Origin: RPQJ01 sp044226195
GTDB lineage: Bacteria; Pseudomonadota; Gammaproteobacteria; Steroidobacterales; Steroidobacteraceae
Direction of reading: 5' to 3'
NCBI GenBank assembly: GCA_044226195.1
Contig: JBGAHO010000001.1
Span: 180,220-244,219 of the forward strand
Length of the DNA: 64,000 bases
The stretch's first letter is position 1. The number at the start of each line of letters is the position of its first letter. A program made the translations under genes and the position numbers. Below are positions 1 through 8,164 of the stretch, one piece after another. The notes beneath the pieces were generated by a model. It worked only from the letters and a program-made list of their open reading frames with translations. It had not been told where the DNA came from and ran no database searches.

Positions 1-615
1 GAGATCGGTTACGCGAAGGTCCGGGCGAGTCGCATCACCTACGTCGGCGAACTCGGCTGGGAGCTGTACTTCCCGGCGGAGCACTGCCTCGACGTCTACG
101 AGCGGATCCTCGAAGCCGGCCGGCCGCTCGGCCTGCGTCACGCGGGCTATCACGCGATGGGCGCCTGCCGCGTCGAGAAGGGTTACAAGCACTGGGGCCA
201 CGATCTGGGCGACGAAGACACTCCCCTCGAATGCGGCCTCGGCTTCACCTGCGCGTGGGACAAGCCGGGCGGCTTCGTGGGACGCGAGGCGGTGCTGGCG
301 CAGAAGGCGTCGGGCCCGCTCAAGAAGCGACTCGTGCAGGTGATGCTCGAAGACGCGTCGCCCTCGGCGCCCCTGCTCTACCACGAAGAGCCGATCGTGC
401 GGGACGGCGTGATCGTGGGTTCCATCCGCTCGGGCGCCTGGGGCCACCGCGTCGGCCGATCGATCGGCATGGGTTACGTGAGTTGCGAGGCCGGCGTCAC
501 GCCGGAGTGGCTGGCGGGCGGCCGCTGGGAAGTCGAAGTCGCGTGCCGGCCGTTCGCCGCGCGCGTCCAGCTGCAGCCGTGGTACGACCCCGGCAACCAG
601 CGCATCAGGAGTTGA
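1..615 (+). CDS. FAD oxidoreductase-GcvT fusion, C-terminal part only (5' cut by window)
   Basis: This is the open C-terminal 204 codons of a protein whose start lies outside the window. The visible part matches the aminomethyltransferase (GcvT, folate-binding) half of dimethylglycine dehydrogenase-type enzymes. It has the YVGELGWELYFP segment near its beginning, then the AGYHAMGACRVEKGYKHWG segment, the DKPGGFVGREA segment and a final YDPGNQRIR-like end. The neighbour downstream has the same blocks in the same order. In this family the GcvT half transfers the one-carbon unit released by amine oxidation to tetrahydrofolate. The stop codon lies 7 bases before the next gene, so the two are probably co-transcribed. 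The missing N-terminal FAD domain is assumed from the family, not seen. Confidence 0.85.
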   Translation, partial: EIGYAKVRASRITYVGELGWELYFPAEHCLDVYERILEAGRPLGLRHAGYHAMGACRVEKGYKHWGHDLGDEDTPLECGLGFTCAWDKPGGFVGREAVLAQKASGPLKKRLVQVMLEDASPSAPLLYHEEPIVRDGVIVGSIRSGAWGHRVGRSIGMGYVSCEAGVTPEWLAGGRWEVEVACRPFAARVQLQPWYDPGNQRIRS

Positions 616-622
616 TCCGCGA

Positions 623-3046
623 ATGAAGACGCATGCCCGGGTGGTCGTGATCGGCGGCGGCGCCGTCGGCTGCAGCGCCCTCTACCACCTCACGCAGCTC
701 GGCATCACCGACGCGGTGCTGCTCGAGCGCGACGAGCTGACCGCCGGCTCCACCTGGCACGCGGCGGGCAACTGCCCGAACTTCTCGACTTCGTGGAACG
801 TCATCAAGCTGCAGCGGCACAGCACGAAGCTGTACGCGGGCCTGGCCGAGAAGGTCGGCTACGACATCAACTACCACATCACCGGCAGCGTACGCCTCGC
901 CCACACACGCGACCGGCTGGACGAGTTCAAGCACGTCCTCGCGCAGGCGCGCGCGCAGGGCATCGAGTTCGAGCTGCTGACGCCCGACGAGGTCCGGCAG
1001 AAGCATCCGTTCGTCGAGACGCACGACATCCTGGCCGGGCTCTACGATCCCTACGACGGCGACATCGATCCCGCGCAGCTGACGCAGGCGCTCGCCAAGG
1101 GCGCCCGCGATGCCGGCGCGGTGGTCCACCGCAACACCAAGGTCACCTCGATCCAGCGCACGCCGTCCGGCGAGTGGCGCATCGAGACGAACAAGGGAAC
1201 GATCACCTGCGAGAAGGTGATCAATGCCGCCGGCTACCGGGGCGGTGAAGTGGCTGCGATGGTCGGCGTCTACCTGCCCATCGTCACCCTCGCCCACCAG
1301 TACCTCATCACCGAGGACATCCCGGCCCTCGTCGAGCGCGGCTCGGCGCGCGTGCCGCTGCTGCGCGACCCGGACGTCAGCTACTACATGCGCCAGGAAC
1401 GCCACGGCCTGATCCTCGGGCCGTATGAATGGGGCGTGAAGGCGCACTGGCTCGACCGGATCCCCGACGAGTTCGCGCACCAGTTGTTCGACGACGACCT
1501 CGGGCGGCTCGAGAAGTACATCGAGGCGGCGTACGAGCGCGTGCCGATCCTCGGCAGCGCCGGCGTGAAGCGCGTGATCAACGGCCCGATTCCCTACGCG
1601 CCCGATGGCAATCCGTTGATGGGCCCGCAACCCGGGCTACCGGGCTTCTACCACGCCTGTGCGTTCACCTTCGGCATCGCCCAGGCCGGTGGTGCCGGCA
1701 AGATCATCGCGGAATGGGTCGCGCACGGCGAGCCCGAGTGGGACGTGTGGCCGCTCGACTCGCGGCGCTACCTCGACTACGCCAACGACAAGTTCGTGCT
1801 CGCCAAGGCGCTCGAGACCTACCAGCACGAGTACGGCATCGGCTACCCGGCCGAGGAACGCCCGGCGGGCCGGCCCGCGAAAGCGTCGCCCGCCAATTTG
1901 CGGCTGGCCGCGAAGGGCGCGAAGTTCGGCGCCCGCGGCGGCTGGGAGCGCGCGGTGTATTTCCCCCACCCAGGGGACCCGACGGAGCCGGAATGCTCGT
2001 TCCGCCGTCCCGCGTGGCATGCCGCGATCGCCCGCGAATGCGAAGCGGCGCACGAGCGCGTCGCCGTGCTCGACCTGCCGGGATTCACCAAGTTCGAAGT
2101 GACGGGACCGGGCGCGCCGGCGTGGCTCGACCACATGGTGGCGGGCGTGGTCCCGAAGGCCGGCCGCACGGCGCTCAATTACTTCCTCAACGAGCGCGGC
2201 GGCATCGTCACCGAGATGACGTTGACGAACTTCGGTGAGGGCCGCTACTGGCTGATCAGCGCCGCGGCGGGCGAGAAGCACGACGAGCACTGGCTGCGCG
2301 AGCACCTGCCCGCCGACGGCTCTGTGCGCATCGAGAACGTCTCGGCGCGCTACGGCTCGCTGATCGTGGTCGGACCGAAGTCGCGCGAACTTCTCGCGAA
2401 GCTGACTCCCGCCGACCTGTCGAACGAGGCATTCCCCTGGCTGGGCGTACGGACGATCGACATCGGCTACACCCGGGCGATCGCGCTGCGCGTGAACTAC
2501 GTGGGCGAGCTCGGCTGGGAACTGCACGTGCCCGTCGAGCACGTACTGTCGGTGTACGACCTGATCTGGGCCGCAGGCGAACCGCTCGGCATCCACGATT
2601 ACGGCCTGTACGCAATGGACAGCCTGCGCCTGGAGAAGTGCTATCGCTCGTGGAAGGCCGACCTCACGACGGAGTACACGCCGTTCATGGCGTCGCTCGA
2701 CCGCTTCGTACGGCTCGACAAGCCGGGCGGCTTCATCGGACAGGAAGCACTGCGCAAGGAAGCGGCGCGTGGTCCCGTGGAGCGCTTCGTGCCGCTCATC
2801 GTGGACGCGGCGGACGCCGATGCCGCGGCAGTCTCGATCGTCTACGACGGTGACGAGCAGGTCGGGCTGGTGACGTCTGGCGGCTACGGTTACCGCCTCA
2901 AGCAGAGCATCGCGCTGGCCTATGTGCGCACTGACCTCGCCGTGCCCGGCCAGGAACTGCAGATCGAGATCCTCGGCGAGCGTCGTCGCGCCGTCGTCGG
3001 CCGCGAACCCCTCTTCGACCCCGACAACACCCGCCTGAGAAAATAG
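623..3046 (+). CDS. Dimethylglycine/sarcosine dehydrogenase-type FAD-GcvT fusion enzyme
   Basis: The product is 807 residues, the usual length of the DMGDH/SARDH family. The N-terminus carries the Rossmann FAD motif VVVIGGGAVGCSALYHL at about residues 7-23. This is followed by GSTWHAAG, whose histidine is the covalent FAD attachment residue in mammalian DMGDH. The C-terminal half, from about residue 430, is the folate-binding GcvT module (FTKFEVTGPGAPAWLD, YVGELGWELHVP, DKPGGFIGQEA). The expected reaction is oxidative N-demethylation of a secondary or tertiary amine, giving 5,10-methylene-THF. The sequence after WHAAG (NCPNFSTSW) differs from the paralogues at 8164 and 12503, so the substrate may differ. 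The TAG stop and the preceding AAA codon lie inside the inverted repeat at 3041-3099. Confidence 0.9.
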   Translation: MKTHARVVVIGGGAVGCSALYHLTQLGITDAVLLERDELTAGSTWHAAGNCPNFSTSWNVIKLQRHSTKLYAGLAEKVGYDINYHITGSVRLAHTRDRLDEFKHVLAQARAQGIEFELLTPDEVRQKHPFVETHDILAGLYDPYDGDIDPAQLTQALAKGARDAGAVVHRNTKVTSIQRTPSGEWRIETNKGTITCEKVINAAGYRGGEVAAMVGVYLPIVTLAHQYLITEDIPALVERGSARVPLLRDPDVSYYMRQERHGLILGPYEWGVKAHWLDRIPDEFAHQLFDDDLGRLEKYIEAAYERVPILGSAGVKRVINGPIPYAPDGNPLMGPQPGLPGFYHACAFTFGIAQAGGAGKIIAEWVAHGEPEWDVWPLDSRRYLDYANDKFVLAKALETYQHEYGIGYPAEERPAGRPAKASPANLRLAAKGAKFGARGGWERAVYFPHPGDPTEPECSFRRPAWHAAIARECEAAHERVAVLDLPGFTKFEVTGPGAPAWLDHMVAGVVPKAGRTALNYFLNERGGIVTEMTLTNFGEGRYWLISAAAGEKHDEHWLREHLPADGSVRIENVSARYGSLIVVGPKSRELLAKLTPADLSNEAFPWLGVRTIDIGYTRAIALRVNYVGELGWELHVPVEHVLSVYDLIWAAGEPLGIHDYGLYAMDSLRLEKCYRSWKADLTTEYTPFMASLDRFVRLDKPGGFIGQEALRKEAARGPVERFVPLIVDAADADAAAVSIVYDGDEQVGLVTSGGYGYRLKQSIALAYVRTDLAVPGQELQIEILGERRRAVVGREPLFDPDNTRLRK

Positions 3047-3099
3047 GGGACATTCCTCTTTTCGAGGAATGCCGAAGAAAAGAGGAATGTCCCCTATTT
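3041..3099. repeat. REP-like inverted repeat, copy 1
   Basis: Perfect 22-bp arms (3041-3062 and 3078-3099) surround a 15-nt loop. The core of each arm is TAGGGGACATTCCTCTTTT. The same 19-bp core recurs at 25180 and 32637 with unrelated loops. This copy lies between two convergent genes and provides the last codon and stop of both: AAA TAG for the fusion enzyme on the left and AAA TAG for soxG on the right. It could be a mobile REP/MITE-type palindrome, a bidirectional terminator, or both. The T-run sits on the loop side of the arm, which is not the layout of a classical intrinsic terminator. Confidence 0.85.
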
Positions 3100-3672
3100 A
3101 TGGTGGGGGCGCGCCGGCGCGGGGGCCGAAGGATACTTCTCGCGGGCGATCGCGGCGAGCAACTCGACGACGTAGCGGCTGTACGAGCGCCACACCTCGA
3201 CGTGGAACACGTCGGGCGCCGTTCGCCAGAGCACGACCTCGGCCTTGGCGAACACGGTGCGCGTGCACATCCCGACCGGGAAGGCCTCGACGTGCAACGG
3301 CAGCGGGCACTGCGCCTCGAGCAACCATTCGGCGTGCGCGCCGACGATCTCGAACGCCACCTGTCGATGGCTCACGTCCACCAGCGAGTGCGGCTCGGCG
3401 CCCAGGGCCGCGCTGATCTCGGCGGCAATCGCGCCCTCCGTCCCTTCCGGCGCCAGCAGCAGGAACTCGTCGGGTCCCAGCCACAGGGCGTGTCGCTGAC
3501 CCGCGCTCGCCGCACGACAGGCCGTCGTGGGCAAGGAGACGCCGAACGCGCGACCCGCCGACGCCTGCGCGGCGGAACCGCCCCGGAAGATGAATCGCGT
3601 CAGCGGGCCGCGCTCGCCCAGCCACGGCGCGGATTCGAACTGTACGCCCTGGCGGGCTGCGACTTCAGCCAT
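3094..3672 (-). CDS. soxG: Sarcosine oxidase gamma subunit, copy 1
   Basis: The product is 192 residues, normal for the small gamma subunit of heterotetrameric sarcosine oxidase. Visible family blocks include LTRFIFRGG near the start, LWLGPDEFLLLAPEG in the middle, SLVDVSHRQVAFEI and the C-terminal VWRSYSRYVVELLAAIA. The gamma subunit is structural and interacts with the alpha subunit. The ATG overlaps the end of soxA by 8 bases, the same overlap as in the second sox cluster. Its TAG stop is supplied by the inverted repeat. This gene reads intact although soxB, soxD and the N-terminal half of soxA upstream do not. Confidence 0.9.
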   Translation of the reverse strand: MAEVAARQGVQFESAPWLGERGPLTRFIFRGGSAAQASAGRAFGVSLPTTACRAASAGQRHALWLGPDEFLLLAPEGTEGAIAAEISAALGAEPHSLVDVSHRQVAFEIVGAHAEWLLEAQCPLPLHVEAFPVGMCTRTVFAKAEVVLWRTAPDVFHVEVWRSYSRYVVELLAAIAREKYPSAPAPARPHHK

Positions 3673-6626
3673 GGAGACGCTTCCCCTCCGGGTCGTAGAA
3701 CACCGTCGAGGTCACGGTAACCTCGATGTCGCGGCCGGGCATCGGCACGTAGAGCTTCTGGCCCATCCGCGCGCGTCCGCCGCTCACCAGCGCGAGGGCG
3801 ATCGAGCGGCCGAGCACGGCGCTCTCGTACGACGACGTGACGTGGCCGATCAGCTTCATCGGCACCGGTTGCCCCGGCGTCTCGACGATCTGCGCGCCCT
3901 CCTCCAGCACCGTGCCTGCATCCGTGGTGAGCAGGCCGACCAGCTGCTTGCGATCGGGACGGTGCATTTCGACGCGCTCCAGGGAGCGCCTGCCGACGAA
4001 GTCCTTCTTCGCCTTGCCGATCGCCCAGGCGACGCCCGCGTCGTCCGGCGTGACGGTCCCGTCCGTCTCCTGGCCGACGATGATGTACCCCTTCTCGGCG
4101 CGCAGCACGTGCATCGTCTCCGTGCCGTACGGCGTGATGCCGAAGCGCTGGCCCGACGCGTGGATGGCTTCCCAGACCGCCCGACCATAGTCGGCTGGCA
4201 CGTTGACCTCGAAACCCATCTCGCCCGTGAAGCTGACGCGGAACAGGCGCATCGGCACGCCACAGATCTTGCCCTCGGTCACCGCGAGGTGCGGCAGCGC
4301 CGCGGCGGACAGGTCGCAGTCGCTCACCAGCGGCGCCAGCACCTCACGCGCCTTCGGGCCCTGCACGGCGACCACCGACCATTGCTCCGTCGTCGAGGTG
4401 ATCCACACGCGCAGGTCCGGCCACTCCGTCTGCAGGTAGTCCTCCATGAACGCGAAGACCCGCGCCGCACCGCCCGTGGTCGTCGTGACGTGGAAGCGAT
4501 CGGGCGCCATGCGGGCGATCACGCCATCGTCATACACGAAGCCGTCCTCGCGCAGCAGGATGCCGTAGCGAGAGCGGCCGACCGCGAGGTTGGCGAAATT
4601 GTTCACGTACATGCGCGACAGGAACTCGCCCGCGTCGGCGCCGACGACCTCGATCTTGCCGAGCGTCGAGGCGTCGAACAGGCCGACGCCCGAACGCACG
4701 GCGAGGCATTCGCGATTCACCGCAGCGTGCATGTCTTCGCCGTGCCGCGGGAAATATCGCGCTCGCTTCCACTGCCCGACGTCTTCGAACACGGCGCCCT
4801 GCGCCTCGGCCCACTCGTGCGTCGGGGTCTTGCGCATGGGGTCGAACAGGTCGCCGCGGTCGTAACCGGCGAAGATGCCGAAGGTGACCGGCGTGTACGG
4901 CATGCGGAACGTCGTGAGGCCGACCTGCGGCACCTGGCGACCCATGTCCTGCGCGACGATCGCCAGCGCGTTCAGGTTCGACAGCTTGCCCTGGTCCGTC
5001 GCCATGCCGGTCGTGGTGTAGCGCTTGATGTGCTCGATGGACTCGAAGCCCTCGCGCCGTGCCAGCGCGAAGTCCTTGCTGGTGACGTCGTGCTGGAAAT
5101 CGACGAACGCACCCCGGCGCGGCTTGCCGCCCGGTTGCGGCAGCGCGCCCGGCGCGCCGAGCATGCTGAAGTCGCGCGCCACAACCCGATACTGTCGCGC
5201 GTCCCCGCCACGCTTCGCCGCCGCCAGCCCGGCCTGCGAGCCGTCGTGCAGCATTGGCGACCGTCGACGCCGCGACAGGCGCCCGCCGAGCGCTCGTGCT
5301 CGGCCGATTGCCCGGGGAGAAAGGCCTGCCGGTCCGCGTCCCACGCCAGTTTGCCGCGCGGCTGCGAGAACAGGTGCACGCTCGGCGTGTAGCCGCCCGA
5401 CATCAGCAGCGCATCGCAGGCGATGCTGCGGGACGCGGCGACATTGCCATCCGGCGCCGAGGCGACCGTGACGCTGCGGATTCCGAGGCGCCCACGCGTT
5501 CCGAGCACGGTCGCGGAGCTGAGCACGTCGATACCCGCCGCGCGAGCGGCCTCGACCGCGGCGCCGCGGGATTCGCGCGCGTATCGGCGATCAGGGCAAT
5601 CGTCGCACCCGCCGCCTTGAAGATCGAGCGCCGCGGCATAGGCCGCGTCCGAGCCCGTGACGAGCACGACCCGCCGGCCGACGCTCACCCCATGGCGATG
5701 CAGATAGCACGCGCGGCCCCGGCCAGCGATGCCGGGCCGATCGTTGCCAGGGCGACCAGCGGACTCGATGGCGCCCGTCGCGAGGACCACTTCAGCCGCC
5801 CGCACCTGCCACAGCCGCTCGCGGGCCGCGCCGCGCGCCGGCTCGGCGAGGTGATCGGTCAGGCGCTCGCACAGGCCGATGAGGTTGTGCGAACCCGAAG
5901 GCCGTGGTACGACGCAGCACGGTCACGTTCTTCAAGCCCGCGAGGCTCGTCTCCGCCTGCGCGAGCCACGCGGTCGAATCGACGCCGTCGATCGTCGCCG
6001 CGGGTTCATCGAGCAGCGACCCGCCGAGGACGGGCTGTTCGTCGGCCAGCACGACGCGCGCGCCGGTCGCACCGGCCGCCAGCGCGGCCGCCAGGCCTGC
6101 CGGACCGGCGCCGACCACCAGCACGTCGCAGTGCGCGTAGCGCTGCGCATAGGCGTCGGGATCGGCCACGGTCGGCGCCACACCGAGTCCCGCCGAGGCC
6201 CGGATGGCCGGCTCGTACAGGGTGTGCCACGCCTTGCGCGGCCACATGAACGTCATGTAGTAGAACGCCGACGGAATCAGCGGCGCGAAGACGTCGTTGA
6301 TCGCGTTGACGTCGAAGGCGCAGGCTTGGCCAGCGGTTCTGGCTCTGCAACCAGCCCCTCGTAGACCTCGACGTCGGTCGCGCGCACGTTCGGCGTGCGA
6401 CGGGCGCCATCGGCGGATCAGCGCGACGAGCGCTCGGCTCTTCCGACCCTGCGGACAGCACGCGCGGACGGTGGCTTGAACGAGCGCCCGAGCACCCGCA
6501 CGCCGTTGGCGAGCAGCGCCGACGCGAGCGTGTCGCCGGCGAACCGGTGTACGCCTTGCCGTCCGCGAACCGAACTTCCCGGCGACGGTCGATGCGGCCG
6601 CCCTGCTGGACTCGCCGACCGCTCAC
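3665..6626 (-). pseudogene. soxA: Sarcosine oxidase alpha subunit, copy 1, frameshifted in its N-terminal half
   Basis: The reading frame is clean from about 5230 down to the stop at 3665. It covers the C-terminal half: FVDFQHDVTSKDF, the HIKRYTTTGMATDQGK block and the whole GcvT module. From 5230 back to a GTG start at 6626 (GTGA overlap with soxD) the protein is recognisable only by switching frames. The recognisable pieces include AYTG then GDTLASALLANGVRV, FYYMTFMWPRKAWHTLYEP, the second Rossmann block CDVLVVGAGPAGLAAALAA, and ALLMSGGYTPSVHLFSQPRGKLAW. Breaks look like losses or gains of one or two bases, for example a missing T in the YTGF codons near 6541. The intact paralogue at 49996 shows what the protein should be. 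Either the gene is decaying or this stretch has poor consensus quality. Confidence 0.85.
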
Positions 6627-6911
6627 CGCGCGCCCTCCGGTCGGCAACGAGGCATCGGCTCGCCCACCTTGTAAGTGGCGATGAAACATCGGTCGTCGTG
6701 TCCTGCAGCGCATTGAAGAACCGGGCGCAGCCGCGGACGTGACGCCAGCGCTCCGCATGCACGCCGCGCGTGTTCTTGCGCAGGTAGAGGTATTCGCCAG
6801 TCGTCGTCGTTGACCTGCGACGGATCGGCCGGGCGCGCGATGTGCGCCTGGCCGCCGTAGCAGGTCGAGTTCGGGCCGGGGACCGCAATACGGGCAATGG
6901 ATCAGCAGCAT
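6623..6911 (-). pseudogene. soxD: Sarcosine oxidase delta subunit, copy 1, frameshifted
   Basis: The ATG at 6911 opens with MLLIHCPYCGPRPEL, the zinc-binding start of the SoxD family (CPYCG). The rest is found in two other frames: LYLRKNTRGVHAERWRHVRGCARFFNALQDTTTD, then the expected ATYKVGEP-like end. At least two indels therefore interrupt about 96 codons. The TGA at 6623-6625 overlaps the GTG of soxA as GTGA. The small delta subunit binds zinc and contacts the alpha subunit. The break pattern is the same as in soxB and soxA on either side. Confidence 0.8.
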
Positions 6912-6920
6912 GGCCGGGCC

Positions 6921-8164
6921 TCAGTGCGCCACCGCGGCGGCGGCGGCCTCGTCGATCAGCAACCCATCGCGGAAGCGCTCGATCGTGAACGGTGCGTTGA
7001 TCGGGTGCGGCGCGTCGTGCGCCATCGTCCACGCGAGCAGGTGGCCGGCGCCCGGCGTGGCCGAAGCCGCGCCCCAGCCACCAGTTCACGTACAGCCCCG
7101 GCACCGGCGTCTTGGCGATGATCGGCGAGCGGTCGTAGCGTCACGTCGACGATGCCGCCCCAGTTGCGCGCATGCGCATGCGCCGGAACATCGAACAGCT
7201 CGCAGATCGCCGCGAGCGTGTGCGAATTGACGTGCAGCGCGCCGCCCTGCGTATAGCTCGTGTAGGCATCCGTGCCCGCGCCGATGACGAGGTCGCCCTT
7301 GTCGGACTGGCTGATGTAGGCGTGCACGGAATTCGACATGATCACGCAGGGCACGGCCGGCGACCGGCCTGGAGACCAGCGCCTGCAGCGGAAAGCTCGA
7401 GCAGCAGCTTGATGCCGGCCAGCCCGAGCACGACGCTCGTGTTGCTGGCGGCCGAGACGCCGACCCGGCCACAGCGGATCTGCGTGCCGCGCGTGGTCTC
7501 GAGCGCCTCGACGGCACCGCGGCCATCGCGCCGGATGCCGGTGACTTCGCAGTTCTCGATGATGTCGACGCCGAGCGCATCGGCCGCGCGCGCATATCCC
7601 AGGCCACGGCATCGTGATGGGCCGTGCCGCCGCGCCGCTGCAGCGCGGCACCGACGACCGGGTAGCGGATGTCCGGCGAGATGTTCAGCGGCGGGCAGTG
7701 GCCTTCGCCTCCTCGGCGTCAGCCACTCGTTGTCGACGCCGTTGCAGCCAGTTGGCGCGGATGTGCCGCTTCAGCACCTGCACATCGTGCACGCTGCGCG
7801 CCAGCATCATCACGCCGCGTGGCGAATACATGACGTTGTAATTGAGGACCTGGAGGAGGTCCTCCCACAGCTTCACCGCGTGGTCGTAGAGCTGCGCGCT
7901 GGCGTCGAACAGGTAGTTCAGGCGGATGATGGTCGTGTTGCGGCCGGTGTTGCCGCCGCCGATCCAGCCCTTCTCGAGCACCGCCGTGCGAGTGATGCCG
8001 TGCTCGGCGGCGAGGTAATACGCCGCCGCGAGTCCATGCCCGCCGCCACCGACGATGACGGCGTCGTATTCCGCGCCTGCGGCGCGACGCGCCGCCACTG
8101 CGGCGTCCAGCCCTGCTGGCGGAGAACTTCCTTCCAGGAGCCGGAAACCGGAGAATCTCGCCAT
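6921..8164 (-). pseudogene. soxB: Sarcosine oxidase beta subunit, copy 1, frameshifted
   Basis: The ATG at 8164 shares one base with the TGA of the upstream fusion gene. The frame is open to about 7740 and encodes the FAD motif YDAVIVGGGGHGLAAAYYLA and GGGNTGRNTTIIRLNYL, as in SoxB. Beyond residue 140 the frame is lost repeatedly. NWL should continue NGVDNEWLTPEEAKAHCP, but an extra C and several missing bases move it between frames. Later blocks include CVIMSNSVHAYISQSDKGDLVIGAGTD and, after another shift, INAPFTIERFRDGLLIDE before a TGA at 6921. Several breaks are single bases missing from short G or C runs (ccc to cc near 7705, gggg to ggg near 7605). The intact homologue is at 48467. Confidence 0.85.

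Noticed and set aside
3094..8164. Treating the first sox cluster as a recent tandem copy of the second
   Set aside because: The soxG products differ in length and N-terminal sequence, and the soxB and soxA blocks differ at many residues, so the clusters are diverged paralogues and not a recent duplication.
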